Positions 38,193 to 47,226 of a DNA stretch of 64,000 bases are shown here, piece by piece. Each line of letters begins with the position of its first letter. Position 1 is the first letter of the stretch. The position numbers and the translations under genes are program-made. Below the pieces are notes generated by a model, which ran no database searches, was not told the origin of the DNA, and was given only the letters and a program-made list of their open reading frames with translations. The DNA is from CAWGUU01 sp963825765 (GTDB lineage Bacteria; Actinomycetota; Acidimicrobiia; Acidimicrobiales; AC-14), in NCBI GenBank assembly GCA_963825765.1, contig CAWGUU010000014.1, forward strand, positions 62,001-126,000, written 5' to 3'.

Positions 38193-38324
38193 GACGCCGC
38201 TGATCATCGCATCGGCCGCTTCGCGGCCGGGCTCCTGACCAGCGCACTTGCGTGCGAGATGCGGTTGTCAGGCGCCGAAGACGGGCTTGATCAGCAGCGT
38301 CCTAGCGGGTGTCGAGCATCGACC

Positions 38325-38330
38325 TAGCCT
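38325..38330 (+). promoter_or_regulatory. Putative leaderless -10 element of wzx
   Basis: TAGCCT, 6 nt before the ATG at 38337; no Shine-Dalgarno. Confidence 0.45.
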
Positions 38331-38336
38331 TCGTGC

Positions 38337-39686
38337 ATGTCTGACGGCCAGAAGGTACGACCCGGAGACGAGGCTCCCCGGCTGGGCGGACCGTTCGGAC
38401 AACTCAGGTCGTGGCGAGCATTGCTCCCCTTGTCGACTATTCGGTCGGGCGGCCAGCTCCTCCTGGGAGCCACCTTCCTCCAGCTCGGGATTTTCGCCGC
38501 AGGCGTGCTGGTGGCCAGATCGGAAGGACCTCCGTCCTTCGGGCTGTACTCGGCGGCGTTCGCGTTGGGTTCGGCGATCGTGGGAGGAGCGACGGCGGGT
38601 TTGCCCATGCTCCTGCTCAAGCGGGCATCGGAGGGAGACCTCGATCGGCATGTCCTGCGCCGAGCCGTCATGTTGCAGCTCTGCTTGATCGTGCCATCCG
38701 TCGTAGCCACCGCCGGCATCGGCGCCCTCGTCCTCGGGGGGGTGAAGGGCACACTCGCCGGTGGGGCCGGCGGGCTGTTGTTCGCGACCATCAACGTCGC
38801 CCGGTTGGGTCAGAATGTGCATTCAGGACGCCGGAGGTTCCACCGGGCTGCCGCCACCGAGGTCGTGGCAGGAACACTGTTCCCGGTACTGACGTATATC
38901 GCTCTGGAGATGGGGACGGGAATCGTCGGATCGCTCATCGCCACGTCCGTCGCCTGGGCGATCGCGTGCACGGTCGCATGGACCCGGCTACCAGACCTGG
39001 TCTTCGACCGCCCGCCTTCACGCCTGCGATTGATGGACGGCATGTCGTTCACCCTGCTCGGACTGATGTACACAGGGTACGGCCGTGTCGACACGGTGCT
39101 GGTGGTGCCCGTGGCCGGCGCCACCAACGCCGGGTTCTACTCCGCGGCCTACCGCCTGCTCGGACCGTTCAGCCTGATCGGCGCCGCCTTCTCGACCATG
39201 TACTTCTCGCGCCTCTGCGAGTACAGCGCGAATCGCGAACGTTGGATCAAGGTGCGGCGTCAAGGCACGCTCTTGCTCGTGGGGTTGGCGACCGGGGGGA
39301 TGGTAGGGCTCCTGCTGGCCACGCCGACGGTGATCCACCTCTTCTACGGACCGAGCTTCGAGAGCTCGGTGGGGCCAGCGAGAATTCTGCTGCTGAGCAT
39401 CATCCCCTGGTCACTGTGGTTGCCGAAGACCGCCGAGCTGGCGTCGCTGCACAAGGAAGGACGGGCCACCATCGGCCTGGCGATCGGAATTGCTCTCGAT
39501 GTCCTGCTGGTGATCGTACTGGGGCGTCGCTACGGCGCCGCCGGTGCCGCGTGGGCGTGGCTCTCCTCCCAGTGCGCCCTCCTCCTTGTACTCAGCCTGA
39601 TGACTCGCGGCATCGCTGAACGCGTAGGTCTTCCCGAGCAAGGCCCGACTGATCTGACCCCGTTGATCGGTCCACCCGCCATTTGA
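38337..39686 (+). CDS. wzx: Wzx-like polysaccharide flippase (first copy)
   Basis: A 449-residue membrane protein with about 12-14 helices and no catalytic motif, of the MOP/PST exporter type. Helix-rich start after a 30-residue polar N-terminus (QLLLGATFLQLGIFAAGVLV), a mid-protein VDTVLVVPVAGATNAGFYSAAYRLLG (the usual Wzx segment, given in part) and late GAAGAAWAWLSSQ. It would move undecaprenyl-linked repeat units across the membrane. A second flippase gene lies at 60853-62283. Confidence 0.82.
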   Translation: MSDGQKVRPGDEAPRLGGPFGQLRSWRALLPLSTIRSGGQLLLGATFLQLGIFAAGVLVARSEGPPSFGLYSAAFALGSAIVGGATAGLPMLLLKRASEGDLDRHVLRRAVMLQLCLIVPSVVATAGIGALVLGGVKGTLAGGAGGLLFATINVARLGQNVHSGRRRFHRAAATEVVAGTLFPVLTYIALEMGTGIVGSLIATSVAWAIACTVAWTRLPDLVFDRPPSRLRLMDGMSFTLLGLMYTGYGRVDTVLVVPVAGATNAGFYSAAYRLLGPFSLIGAAFSTMYFSRLCEYSANRERWIKVRRQGTLLLVGLATGGMVGLLLATPTVIHLFYGPSFESSVGPARILLLSIIPWSLWLPKTAELASLHKEGRATIGLAIGIALDVLLVIVLGRRYGAAGAAWAWLSSQCALLLVLSLMTRGIAERVGLPEQGPTDLTPLIGPPAI

Positions 39687-39720
39687 ACCGCGGACGTTGA
39701 TGGTTGGTGCCATCAGCGAG

Positions 39721-39745
39721 TCGGTCGGTGTGAGCAACCGACCGA
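39721..39745 (+). terminator. Perfect 9-bp hairpin after wzx
   Basis: TCGGTCGGT and ACCGACCGA with a 7-nt loop, 34 bp past the wzx stop. No T-tract follows. Terminator or operator; the following 470 bp up to 40206 contain only short weak ORFs. Confidence 0.45.
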
Positions 39746-39960
39746 AATGACGACCTTGGACGTTGTACCGCGGACCTGCCGTCGGCGAAGGACCGGGCAT
39801 CCCAGAGGGTCTCCTCGAGGTCCTCCGCAACCCCCGGAAAGGCGTCGGGCGCCATCCACAGCCGCGTCGGCCTGCAAGCCCTGCTGCCGCTCAACACGTA
39901 GCATCACCTGTGCACTGCCGACCCCGCCCACCCTCACCCTCGGGAGGAGAACACAGACAC

Positions 39961-40071
39961 ATGACCACCGTCACAGACACCGTGGCGATCCGTCGGGCCG
40001 ACTCAGAGTCCGCACCGACGTCGACCTGCGGATCGAGCGACGCGTCGACGGCGGGGGTGCGTGATGACTGA
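39961..40071 (+). CDS. Possible short ORF upstream of repeat protein
   Basis: A 36-residue ORF from ATG with GGAGGAG 11 nt upstream. No motif. A single-base shift midway would give an alternative ending (VRTDVDLRIERRVDGGGA) whose stop overlaps the next ATG at 40064 as TGATG, so the region may hold a frame-disrupted small gene. Low support. Confidence 0.25.
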   Translation: MTTVTDTVAIRRADSESAPTSTCGSSDASTAGVRDD

Positions 40072-40206
40072 CCACTTACAACACCGCGGCGACACCGCAG
40101 GTAGCTGGGTCGCGGTCCGCTGCTGTCGGCCGCAGCTGCCGACGCGGCTAGCTCACTGTCGGCCGTCGAGGACGCCGTCCTCGACCCGGAGATCCCCGGC
40201 TCCGGC

Positions 40207-41619
40207 GTGAAACGTCGGCGCTTCCTTGCCGTCGTCGCTGTTGCCGCGGGTGGCATCGCCCGGCCCTCCGCGGCCTTCGCAGCGGAGGACCTCTCCGGAC
40301 CAGACGGCGCCAGTCTCGTCGGTGCTACTGCGTCCGGCGACCTGAGCGGCACCACCGTCGCCGCGCAGCTGGCCGAGCTCGACACAGAGAAGGTCGCCAA
40401 GGCGTCAAACCTCTCGGACCTCGACAGCCCCGACACCGCCCGCACGAATCTCGGTCTCGGCACCGCGGCGACCATGGCCGGGTTCATCAGCGATCTCGAT
40501 TTCAACCTTGCCCTCGGCGATGGCGTGCTCGCCCTTACCAGCCCGGGAGACGGCGGGGTCCCTGTCCATGGGACGTTCAACGTCGGCATCGGTGTCGATG
40601 CCCTCCAGCGGAACACGGCCGGCTTCTACAACGTCGCCCTCGGTCCGCAGGCCCTAAGGGTCAACACCACGGGTGAGCAGAACATCGGCATCGGCCCGGG
40701 CGCCCTGTTGAACAACACGACTGGTAACAACAACATTGCTGTCGGCTCCACGGCCCTCGCCAACAACACCACGGGCAACCAGAACACCGCCGTCGGGGTG
40801 GACGCCCTCATCTCCAACGTCGCCGGCGGGGAGAACAACGCCTTCGGCCGGAGCGCCTTGTACTCGAACGTGTCGGGATCATCGAACGACGTAGTGGGTT
40901 ACCACGCGATGGAGTTCGGGACCTCCCCCTCGAACAACGTGGCCATCGGGTACGCAGCCCTGCAGATGAGCAACGCCAATGACAACGTAGCCATCGGCTG
41001 GCGAGCAATGAACGCCAACACCACCGGCACCCAAAACGTCGGCGTCGGCGTCTCGGCCCTCGGCGCCAACACCACCGGGCGAACGAACACCGCCGTAGGT
41101 TGGCAGGCCATGAGGACCAACGTGACCGGCGGCAACAACACGGCGATCGGCTTCCAGGCTCTGGCATTCAGCGTCTCCGCGGCCAACAACGTCGCCGTCG
41201 GCTACCAGGCGCTGCTGGCCAATACAACCGGCCCCGGCAACACCGCGCTCGGCTTGTTCGCCCTCAAGGCCAACGTCAGCGGCGCCCTCAACGTCGCCGT
41301 CGGCTACAACGCCCAGGCCACCGGGACGGCCGTAAGTTACGCCACCGCCATTGGGGCGAACACCTCGGCCACGGGCAACGGCTCCGTCGCCCTTGGTGTA
41401 GACAGCGGCGGCGCACCGGCCACGACATCCACGTTCAACGAGATCAAGCTCGGCACCGCCCGGCACACCGTCAACGTCATCGGCAGTGCCCGACTCGGTG
41501 GGGCCGCCAATGCTCTCGGGTTCTACGGCGCCACCCCCATCGGCAAGCAGACCGGGGTGGACGTGACCGCCGTTGGCATTCATGCCGCCCTCGTTGCCCT
41601 CGGACTGATCGCCGCATGA
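40207..41619 (+). CDS. Exported repeat protein (beta-roll/YadA-head-like)
   Basis: A 470-residue protein. N-terminus KRRRFLAVVAVAAG...SAAFA-A resembles a Tat signal (RRxFL, then a weak hydrophobic stretch). Residues about 30-90 resemble phage tail-fibre linkers. From about 125 to 400 a 17-residue repeat with core N-x-A-x-G-x-x-A-L-x-x-N-T-T-G runs for about 16 copies at almost exact spacing, as in trimeric adhesin heads and environmental repeat proteins. The last about 60 residues end in GFYGATPIGKQTGVDVTAVG and an Ala/Leu-rich tail, a tail-fibre-like ending. Upstream of the GTG the frame stays open to a TAG near 40105. Role: probably surface adhesin or tail-derived fibre; inference. Confidence 0.75.
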   Translation: MKRRRFLAVVAVAAGGIARPSAAFAAEDLSGPDGASLVGATASGDLSGTTVAAQLAELDTEKVAKASNLSDLDSPDTARTNLGLGTAATMAGFISDLDFNLALGDGVLALTSPGDGGVPVHGTFNVGIGVDALQRNTAGFYNVALGPQALRVNTTGEQNIGIGPGALLNNTTGNNNIAVGSTALANNTTGNQNTAVGVDALISNVAGGENNAFGRSALYSNVSGSSNDVVGYHAMEFGTSPSNNVAIGYAALQMSNANDNVAIGWRAMNANTTGTQNVGVGVSALGANTTGRTNTAVGWQAMRTNVTGGNNTAIGFQALAFSVSAANNVAVGYQALLANTTGPGNTALGLFALKANVSGALNVAVGYNAQATGTAVSYATAIGANTSATGNGSVALGVDSGGAPATTSTFNEIKLGTARHTVNVIGSARLGGAANALGFYGATPIGKQTGVDVTAVGIHAALVALGLIAA

Positions 41620-41828
41620 GCCCCGACGTTCTCAACTTCCTGGCTGTGCTCCTCGGACAGGTGAGTGTGCCGGCGTCGGCCGCCGACTTCGACGAGCAGG
41701 TCGCGATCGTCTCCAAGGCTCGCAAGGAACTGCTGGCAGCCCTTGCCGAGGCAGAGGAGCTCGCACCAAGCCAACCCACGCCGAACCGAGCAGCCCGCCG
41801 TCATCCGCTCAAGAAGAGTGGAGCGTAG
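41616..41828 (+). CDS. Small protein coupled to the repeat protein
   Basis: A 70-residue ORF whose ATG overlaps the preceding stop by 4 nt (ATGA). Hydrophobic start (VLNFLAVLLGQVSVPASA), then a charged helix (EQVAIVSKARKELLAALAEAEE) and a basic tail. No homologue recognised. Coupling suggests it is made with, and may fold or anchor, the repeat protein. A further 19-codon ORF (41828-41887, GTG start sharing a base with this stop) follows but is too short to judge. Confidence 0.6.
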   Translation: MSPDVLNFLAVLLGQVSVPASAADFDEQVAIVSKARKELLAALAEAEELAPSQPTPNRAARRHPLKKSGA

Positions 41829-41956
41829 TGAGCCCCGACGAGGACGGGTCGGCGGCAATCGCCCGGTTGCGTATGTGGAAGCGGTAGCACGACCCGGCGG
41901 CTGCGCGGGCGAGCCGTGATCACCTTACGCGGTGCCGGCGCCGCCGAAGCAACGCC

Positions 41957-43183
41957 TCAGTCTCTGGCCACCAGAGCTCGATACGCTTCGAGGGTCTGGG
42001 CGACGACGTGCTCGACTCGGAACTCCCGCTCGGCGAGGGCTCGACCAGCGGCACCGTACGTCCTACGCAAACCCGGATTATCGATCAGCGATCGTACCGC
42101 GTTGGCCAGCGATGGCGCATGCCTGGGCGACACCAATAGTCCGTTCTCGCCGTGCCGAACGATGTCGCGGCAGCCGGGCGTGTCGGTCGCCACAATTGCA
42201 CGGCCGGCCGCGGCCGCTTCGATCAGGATCTTCGGGACACCCTCTCGGTAGAAGGTTGGCAACACGACGACCGAGGCCATCGAGAGAACGGCCGCCATGT
42301 CGCTTCGTTGCCCCCACCATTCAATGAGCCCGATTTCGTCCCATTGGCGCAAACTGTCGCGGGGCACAGCCTGAGGACTGTCCTCGTCGGGAACGCCGAC
42401 AACCACAAATCGCACATCGGGTGCTGTCCTCTTGATGATCCGAGCGGCTTCAACGAAGTCAGCCACACCTTTCTCCCAGATCAGACGGCCCGCGAACATC
42501 ACCACTGGGTTTCCCGGTGGCTCCGGGTGAGGGACGAACAGTGCACAGTCGACCCCGGATCCCCGGATCAGCAGTGCGCTCGCTGGGCGGACAAGGCCCT
42601 TGTCGATGAACTCGTCCCGATCCTCCGAGTTCTGAAAGATGGTCAGGCTTCGCGGGTGGCTCAGCGCACCACGATATGCCGTGAGCACGATCGGCCGGAG
42701 TACTCTCCGTTCGTGGGAGCCGCCTAGAGCATACCCGAAGCCGCTGATACCATTGATGACAGCGACAGATGGCACAACCCGCGACGCAAGCGACCCATAA
42801 AGTACGGGTTTGATACTTACCTGGTGTGCAATATCTGGTCGAAGTCTACCGTAGATACGTAGCAACTGCCCAAACAGCATTGCCTCCTTGCCGGGGTTCA
42901 TGCTCTTGCGGGATATCGTTAGCGGCACGAATCTGAATCCGTGTGATTCGATCTCGGATCGTCGATCGGTTTCGCCGGCCACGACCCAGACATCCATGCC
43001 TGCATCCCTCGCGGCAAGAGCTAGAGGCAACCGATGTGAGAGAAAGAAGTAGTCGACGTTCACTGAGAACACGATCCGAAGGCCCTCGAGGTCGCGCGGC
43101 GCGTCCAACGCCATGGGCGCCTTGTCCACTGTCACTCGATCGCGCTTGCTCATCCAGCTGCCGAAACTCGGATCAGGCGACAC
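41957..43183 (-). CDS. GT4 glycosyltransferase, PglA-like
   Basis: A 408-residue GT-B enzyme. The N-terminal FSVNVDYFFLSHRLPLALAA is characteristic of PglA-type transferases that add HexNAc to undecaprenyl-linked bacillosamine or similar. Later marks: GISGFGYALG, VMFAGRLIWEKGV, and FYREGVPKILIEAAAAGRAIV (donor site with E-x7-E). The N-terminal 35 residues are extra; internal ATGs at 43153 or later are alternative starts. It is followed upstream by the WecA-like gene on the same strand, so both may act early on the lipid carrier. Confidence 0.87.
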   Translation of the reverse strand: MSPDPSFGSWMSKRDRVTVDKAPMALDAPRDLEGLRIVFSVNVDYFFLSHRLPLALAARDAGMDVWVVAGETDRRSEIESHGFRFVPLTISRKSMNPGKEAMLFGQLLRIYGRLRPDIAHQVSIKPVLYGSLASRVVPSVAVINGISGFGYALGGSHERRVLRPIVLTAYRGALSHPRSLTIFQNSEDRDEFIDKGLVRPASALLIRGSGVDCALFVPHPEPPGNPVVMFAGRLIWEKGVADFVEAARIIKRTAPDVRFVVVGVPDEDSPQAVPRDSLRQWDEIGLIEWWGQRSDMAAVLSMASVVVLPTFYREGVPKILIEAAAAGRAIVATDTPGCRDIVRHGENGLLVSPRHAPSLANAVRSLIDNPGLRRTYGAAGRALAEREFRVEHVVAQTLEAYRALVARD

Positions 43184-43290
43184 ATGTCGCAGGTCACCTC
43201 ACGTCCGATACTGCGTTGCTGGCCGACCTTCCGGGTCAGGAGGCTCGCGCCAGTCGACCCAGAACTCGAGGGGCATCGCACGAAGGATAC

Positions 43291-44286
43291 TCAGACTCTC
43301 CCGATGCGAGGCGTTCTTGGGCCGCGGCTGGTCAGCCACTCCGGAGACAAGACATAGGCGACGAGGACACCGACCAGGAGAATGTCTCCTACGACTCGCA
43401 CAAGAATTGGACCGACGAGCGAGAGGGCGCCAAACCCGCTGGTCGCCAGCATCAATCCACCCACGAAGAGAGTCGTCCGAGCGTGGCTCCAACCGAGCTG
43501 TACCAACCGCTGGTAGGTGTGGTCACGATGGGGGTGGAACCATTTCTCACCCCGCCGGAACCGCCGGATCAGCGTAATCGCGGTGTCGGCCAGGTAGAGC
43601 GAAAGTGGGGCGACGACTGCCTCCGGCGGTACTCCTGCGCTCAAGCCGACCACTGCGAGCGCTGCCAACCAGCCACCAAAGAAATAGCTCCCTGTGTCCC
43701 CGAGGAACATGCGTGCGCGTGGGAAGTTGAACGGCGCGAATCCGATGGCGGCTGCGGCGACGAGCAAGCTTCCAGCGCCCAAGATCGGCAGGTTTTCGAC
43801 GCACCCGATAATCCACCAGCACCCCCCTGCGAGACTCGCTTGGGCAACCGACAACCCGTTGATGCCGTCCATGAAGTTGAAGGCGTTGACGTAGCTCACC
43901 AACCATAGAACCGTTCCGGCTGCAATAAGCATCAGCCACAGCCGAGCACCGTCGAACGAGGACAACAGCCACGGCAAGGACAGAAGCGCAATGGCTACTT
44001 GAAACAAAAGCCGGCGCACAACGGGAACGCCGATGACATCCTCGACTAGTCCGCTTGCTGCGTAGGCGCAGGCTATGACAAGGGTACCGACGCGGGCCGG
44101 CCCCACGAAGGAGGACGAGGCAATCGCCGCGATCGAGGCCCCGATCGCTGGCGCGAGCCCTCCGCCGCGAGGGGTGGGGCGGGCATGCGAGGATCGCTCG
44201 CCGGGAACGTCGAGTATTTCCCATCGGCGGAGACCGGCAAGAACCAGCGGACAGGATAGAAAGGTGAGAACGAAAGCGAGAATCAC
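43291..44286 (-). CDS. WecA/MraY-like undecaprenyl-phosphate sugar-1-P transferase
   Basis: About 331 residues with 10-11 membrane helices. Motifs: DVPGERSSHARPTPRGGGL, VNAFNFMDGINGLS with catalytic Asp, FPRARMFLGDTGSYFFGG, and HRDHTYQRLVQLGWSH. The enzyme loads the first sugar phosphate on the undecaprenyl carrier. The GTG at 44286 fits the usual N-terminus (ILAFVLTFLSCPLVLAGLRR); the frame is open to TTG at 44478, with ATG at 44436, but the added stretch is Pro/Arg-rich. A frameshifted paralogue lies at 56189-57234. Confidence 0.88.
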   Translation of the reverse strand: MILAFVLTFLSCPLVLAGLRRWEILDVPGERSSHARPTPRGGGLAPAIGASIAAIASSSFVGPARVGTLVIACAYAASGLVEDVIGVPVVRRLLFQVAIALLSLPWLLSSFDGARLWLMLIAAGTVLWLVSYVNAFNFMDGINGLSVAQASLAGGCWWIIGCVENLPILGAGSLLVAAAAIGFAPFNFPRARMFLGDTGSYFFGGWLAALAVVGLSAGVPPEAVVAPLSLYLADTAITLIRRFRRGEKWFHPHRDHTYQRLVQLGWSHARTTLFVGGLMLATSGFGALSLVGPILVRVVGDILLVGVLVAYVLSPEWLTSRGPRTPRIGRV

Positions 44287-44574
44287 CGACAAACAACTAC
44301 GTAGCAGCGAGGCATGCGACGGGCTATTGGTGTCGCCGTTCGGGGGGACGGTACCATCCGGGGCTCGAATCCCGATGCGCACGTTGCGCGCATGCGTCCG
44401 GCGCTCGGGTGTTGGTGCCTGACAGGGTGCCATCGCGCGGTCGACCTCGGACCGGGCCAGCGCGGGTTGGGCGATCAAGCGGGCACCGCCGGAGCAAGCG
44501 TTCGCCTGAGCCCGCCCGATGGAAGTGGTCGATTCAGCTCACGCAATGCCGTGACTCGGTTCGGCGCAAGCCTG

Positions 44575-46431
44575 TCACGCACTCGGGACGGCAATGGCCC
44601 AATGTCCGTCAAGGTCGGTGTCCAACTTGTGACTGGCCGGCGGTGAGGCGCCGTCCCAGTGCCATCTCTCCGGCAACTCGATCGTCAAGTTGAGCACGTC
44701 GCCCGTGTGGTCGGGGAGTCGCAGCCACCGCAGCGAGTAGTCCCAGAGGCCGTCGGGACGAGGCCGAGCCACGTTGGGTGCCTGCCACACCACTGTGACG
44801 ACTGTCTCGGAGCTCGGTGCCAGGGGCTTGAACCACCCGACGGCCGGATGGCCTGCAACCGCTACCTCCGGTATACCGAGTGGGTCCGACGATGGATCAA
44901 GCTGCGCCGCGGCGGGGCCGTACATCGTGACGTAGGCAAGGCCGCCCTCGGGGTTCCTGATTGGATCGACGGGATCAGGATTGACAATCTTTACCCTCGT
45001 CGTTATCCGGGCCGATCCGTCAGGTCGGAGCACGACGTCGTGGTCGTAGGTCCGTCTCAGCTGCCGACCGTTCTTGGCTGAATACTCGAACTCCGCCGGG
45101 TAAACGAAGTCGCCTTCCGAAACCGGCATCGATGCGTCCCAGCCCCGCTTGGCCAGCACTCTCGCCACCTCTGCGTCGGTGGACGATGCCATTGCTTCTC
45201 GTGAGCCGAACGACTCGCCGAAGGCCTGTGCCAGGCGCTCCCAGGAGGAGGCGGGAGCGTTGAAGAGCCTCGTCATGACCTCCTGGGCAAGGACGGCGAC
45301 GAAGTCTTTCCTGCCCGTCCCGGGCGCTGGTGTGGCCTGGTGGGTGTGGTAGTCGAGCCGTTCCACCAGGTTGTCGGCGGTGACGGTCTCGCCATAAGAC
45401 TCAATCGTGACGGGGCCGAGCGCCCTCAGAATGCGGCCGAGAAACGCCGGAGAGAAGGAGACGACCCCCTGCACCGGCTGCTCCCCCGCTCGCTCCCACA
45501 GCTTGGCCGCCAACGCTGCGTTCTGGGGCCAGTCCGGGCTGGTGTTCACGTTGGCCAGGCCCTGTTGGATTCGGGTGTCGAACCGGAGGGGGGAGCCACG
45601 CTCGGTCGGCTCGGCGAAGATCCCCGGATGGGCGCTCGTCCAGCTCTCGATCGAGTCGTAGGTATCGAGGGAGAGACGTCCGCCGTCCGCCTGGAGCACG
45701 CCGTAGGTGCCGATGAACCCACCTGTCGGCCGTACCTCGTCGGGGTTCTGGGACAGAACGAGGTAGCGGCGGGGGCCGTCGCCTCCGGCGAAGGTGATCA
45801 GGGAGGCGAGGGCCTCGTCCGCGTCAACGGCCCTGGTCTTCATCTCCGGCAACCGTCGGGAGAGGTCGGTGCGCGCCCTACCCAGCGGTCGGATCAGGTG
45901 GTCGCCGTCGAGCGATTCGACGCTGGCGAACGCCGCCTCGAGGCTGGTGATGCCCGAACGGAGCAGCTCCTGGACATCGCGGAGCTGGTCGAGGGCGGCG
46001 GAAAGCTCGAGCTCCTGGTTCTCGGGGTCCACGATGGCGCCAGCGGCGTCGGCCAGGCGGACCCCGGCGTCGGACAGCTGGACGCCGGCGTCGGCGAAGA
46101 CCTCCACCCCTTTGACCTGGGATCCGACCAGGGGGACGGCCTTGATACCCGGAAGGTAGCGAGTGAGGGTGTGAGCGGCCTGGCTGCTACGGGTGAACGA
46201 TTGCTGGGCCCGCACCAGCTCGGCTCTGGCGTCGGACACCTTGCGCTGGCGCAACAGGCTCTCGGCCCTCAGAAGCGAGGCCTTCCCCTCCAGCGCGGCC
46301 TCGGCCGATCTGACCCCGTAGAACAGGCCGAACGCAGTGGCGGCGGCCAACAGGAGGGCGGCCAGCAGGAGGAGCGGTCGCCGACGCCTCGACCGGGGCG
46401 GGGATGGATCTGTTCGTTCGATCGTTCTCAC
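44575..46431 (-). CDS. DUF4012 domain protein
   Basis: A 618-residue membrane-anchored protein from a GTG start. A basic N-terminus and one hydrophobic helix (about 20-42) are followed by a helical region and then the DUF4012 core, recognised by YLVLSQNPDEVRPTGGFIGTYG and WPQNAALAAKLWERAG. The domain is frequent in actinobacterial exopolysaccharide loci; its activity is not established, though LytR-CpsA-Psr-like roles in attaching glycans have been considered. Extracytoplasmic by topology. Divergent from the small exported protein at 46578. Confidence 0.85.
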   Translation of the reverse strand: MRTIERTDPSPPRSRRRRPLLLLAALLLAAATAFGLFYGVRSAEAALEGKASLLRAESLLRQRKVSDARAELVRAQQSFTRSSQAAHTLTRYLPGIKAVPLVGSQVKGVEVFADAGVQLSDAGVRLADAAGAIVDPENQELELSAALDQLRDVQELLRSGITSLEAAFASVESLDGDHLIRPLGRARTDLSRRLPEMKTRAVDADEALASLITFAGGDGPRRYLVLSQNPDEVRPTGGFIGTYGVLQADGGRLSLDTYDSIESWTSAHPGIFAEPTERGSPLRFDTRIQQGLANVNTSPDWPQNAALAAKLWERAGEQPVQGVVSFSPAFLGRILRALGPVTIESYGETVTADNLVERLDYHTHQATPAPGTGRKDFVAVLAQEVMTRLFNAPASSWERLAQAFGESFGSREAMASSTDAEVARVLAKRGWDASMPVSEGDFVYPAEFEYSAKNGRQLRRTYDHDVVLRPDGSARITTRVKIVNPDPVDPIRNPEGGLAYVTMYGPAAAQLDPSSDPLGIPEVAVAGHPAVGWFKPLAPSSETVVTVVWQAPNVARPRPDGLWDYSLRWLRLPDHTGDVLNLTIELPERWHWDGASPPASHKLDTDLDGHWAIAVPSA

Positions 46432-46530
46432 ATTTCACATCCGTTGGGCTTCCGCCTTGACTCCCCGCGACGGCTGCACGAAGATCATGCCAGGTCATCC
46501 GGAAAGTCGCGTTGCAGGACGCGAGGTGGC

Positions 46531-46536
46531 TATACT
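46531..46536 (+). promoter_or_regulatory. Putative -10 element
   Basis: TATACT 41 bp before the ATG at 46578; a weak GTTGCA lies 14 bp upstream. The best sigma-70-like -10 in this gap. Confidence 0.4.
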
Positions 46537-46577
46537 CCCGAGTGGGACTTTGGCGGGAACAACGATCGGAGAATCGT

Positions 46578-46916
46578 ATGGTGGGAGACGTTGTGATTGT
46601 CGGCAGCCGAGGGCATGCTCCGGCACGACGGATCGTGTCGCTGCTGGTGGGGGTCGCCTTGCTGGCGACCATGCTCCTCCTCGTGGCTGACAAGGCGGAG
46701 GCGGCTCCGGATGCCGGACCGGCGGCAGCACTCGTCGTCACCGGGGGTGACTCCGCCCAGTTCAGCATCTCGGCGATCGTCTGCCCGATCCTGCTGTTCC
46801 TGCGTGCCGCGTTCGGCCCCTTCTTCGGCGGGATCTTCGATGCTCTCCTGGAGGCCTTCGGCTGCATCAACGTCTCGCCAGGGGGACCGATAGACGACGA
46901 CGACGACGACGATTAA
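46578..46916 (+). CDS. Small exported protein with poly-Asp end
   Basis: A 112-residue protein. ATG at 46578 has CGGAGA about 7 nt upstream; the frame is open further upstream without support. Residues about 15-38 form a signal peptide (RIVSLLVGVALLATMLLLVADKAEA-A, cleavage after AEA likely). The mature part has a hydrophobic segment with two Cys about 30 residues apart (IVCPILLF and AFGCIN) and ends in seven Asp. Function unknown. A strong hairpin follows. Confidence 0.6.
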   Translation: MVGDVVIVGSRGHAPARRIVSLLVGVALLATMLLLVADKAEAAPDAGPAAALVVTGGDSAQFSISAIVCPILLFLRAAFGPFFGGIFDALLEAFGCINVSPGGPIDDDDDDD

Positions 46917-47010
46917 CGGTCGACGTGCCTGAACGGGCGCGTCGAACCCAGCGGGAACCGAGGAAATTCTCCGAGCAAGGGTTTCCCGCGGTCGTTCTCA
47001 TTTGGAAGTC

Positions 47011-47043
47011 AGAAGCCCCTGGGAGACTCTCCCAGGGGCTTCT
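47011..47043 (+). terminator. Strong bidirectional terminator hairpin
   Basis: A perfect 15-bp stem (agaagcccctgggag and its complement) with a 3-nt loop, between convergent genes ending at 46916 and 47227. Only a weak T-rich stretch follows. It can serve either strand. Confidence 0.75.
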
Positions 47044-47226
47044 GCTTCGTTCGGACCCCTGACATCGGCGACTGGACTTCGGCGTCCTCAACCTTGGGCG
47101 GGACGGCCGGAGCCAGGAGAAGTCCCCGACGCCGCGGCCCGCTCTCGCCCGAGTTTGCTGGTGCTCCTCACCGCCTCCGTGTCGCACCTTCAGTCAAGGC
47201 GCACCACGCTGCGCCCGTTCTGCCTG

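Noticed and set aside
40207..41887. Prophage fragment because of tail-fibre-like ends
   Set aside because: No integrase, capsid, terminase or attachment site nearby; a single surface-type repeat protein is enough to explain it.
44355..44390. GGGCTCGAATCCC resembling a T-arm
   Set aside because: Stem mismatches and no other tRNA arms nearby; lies in the unconserved upstream part of the WecA-like frame.
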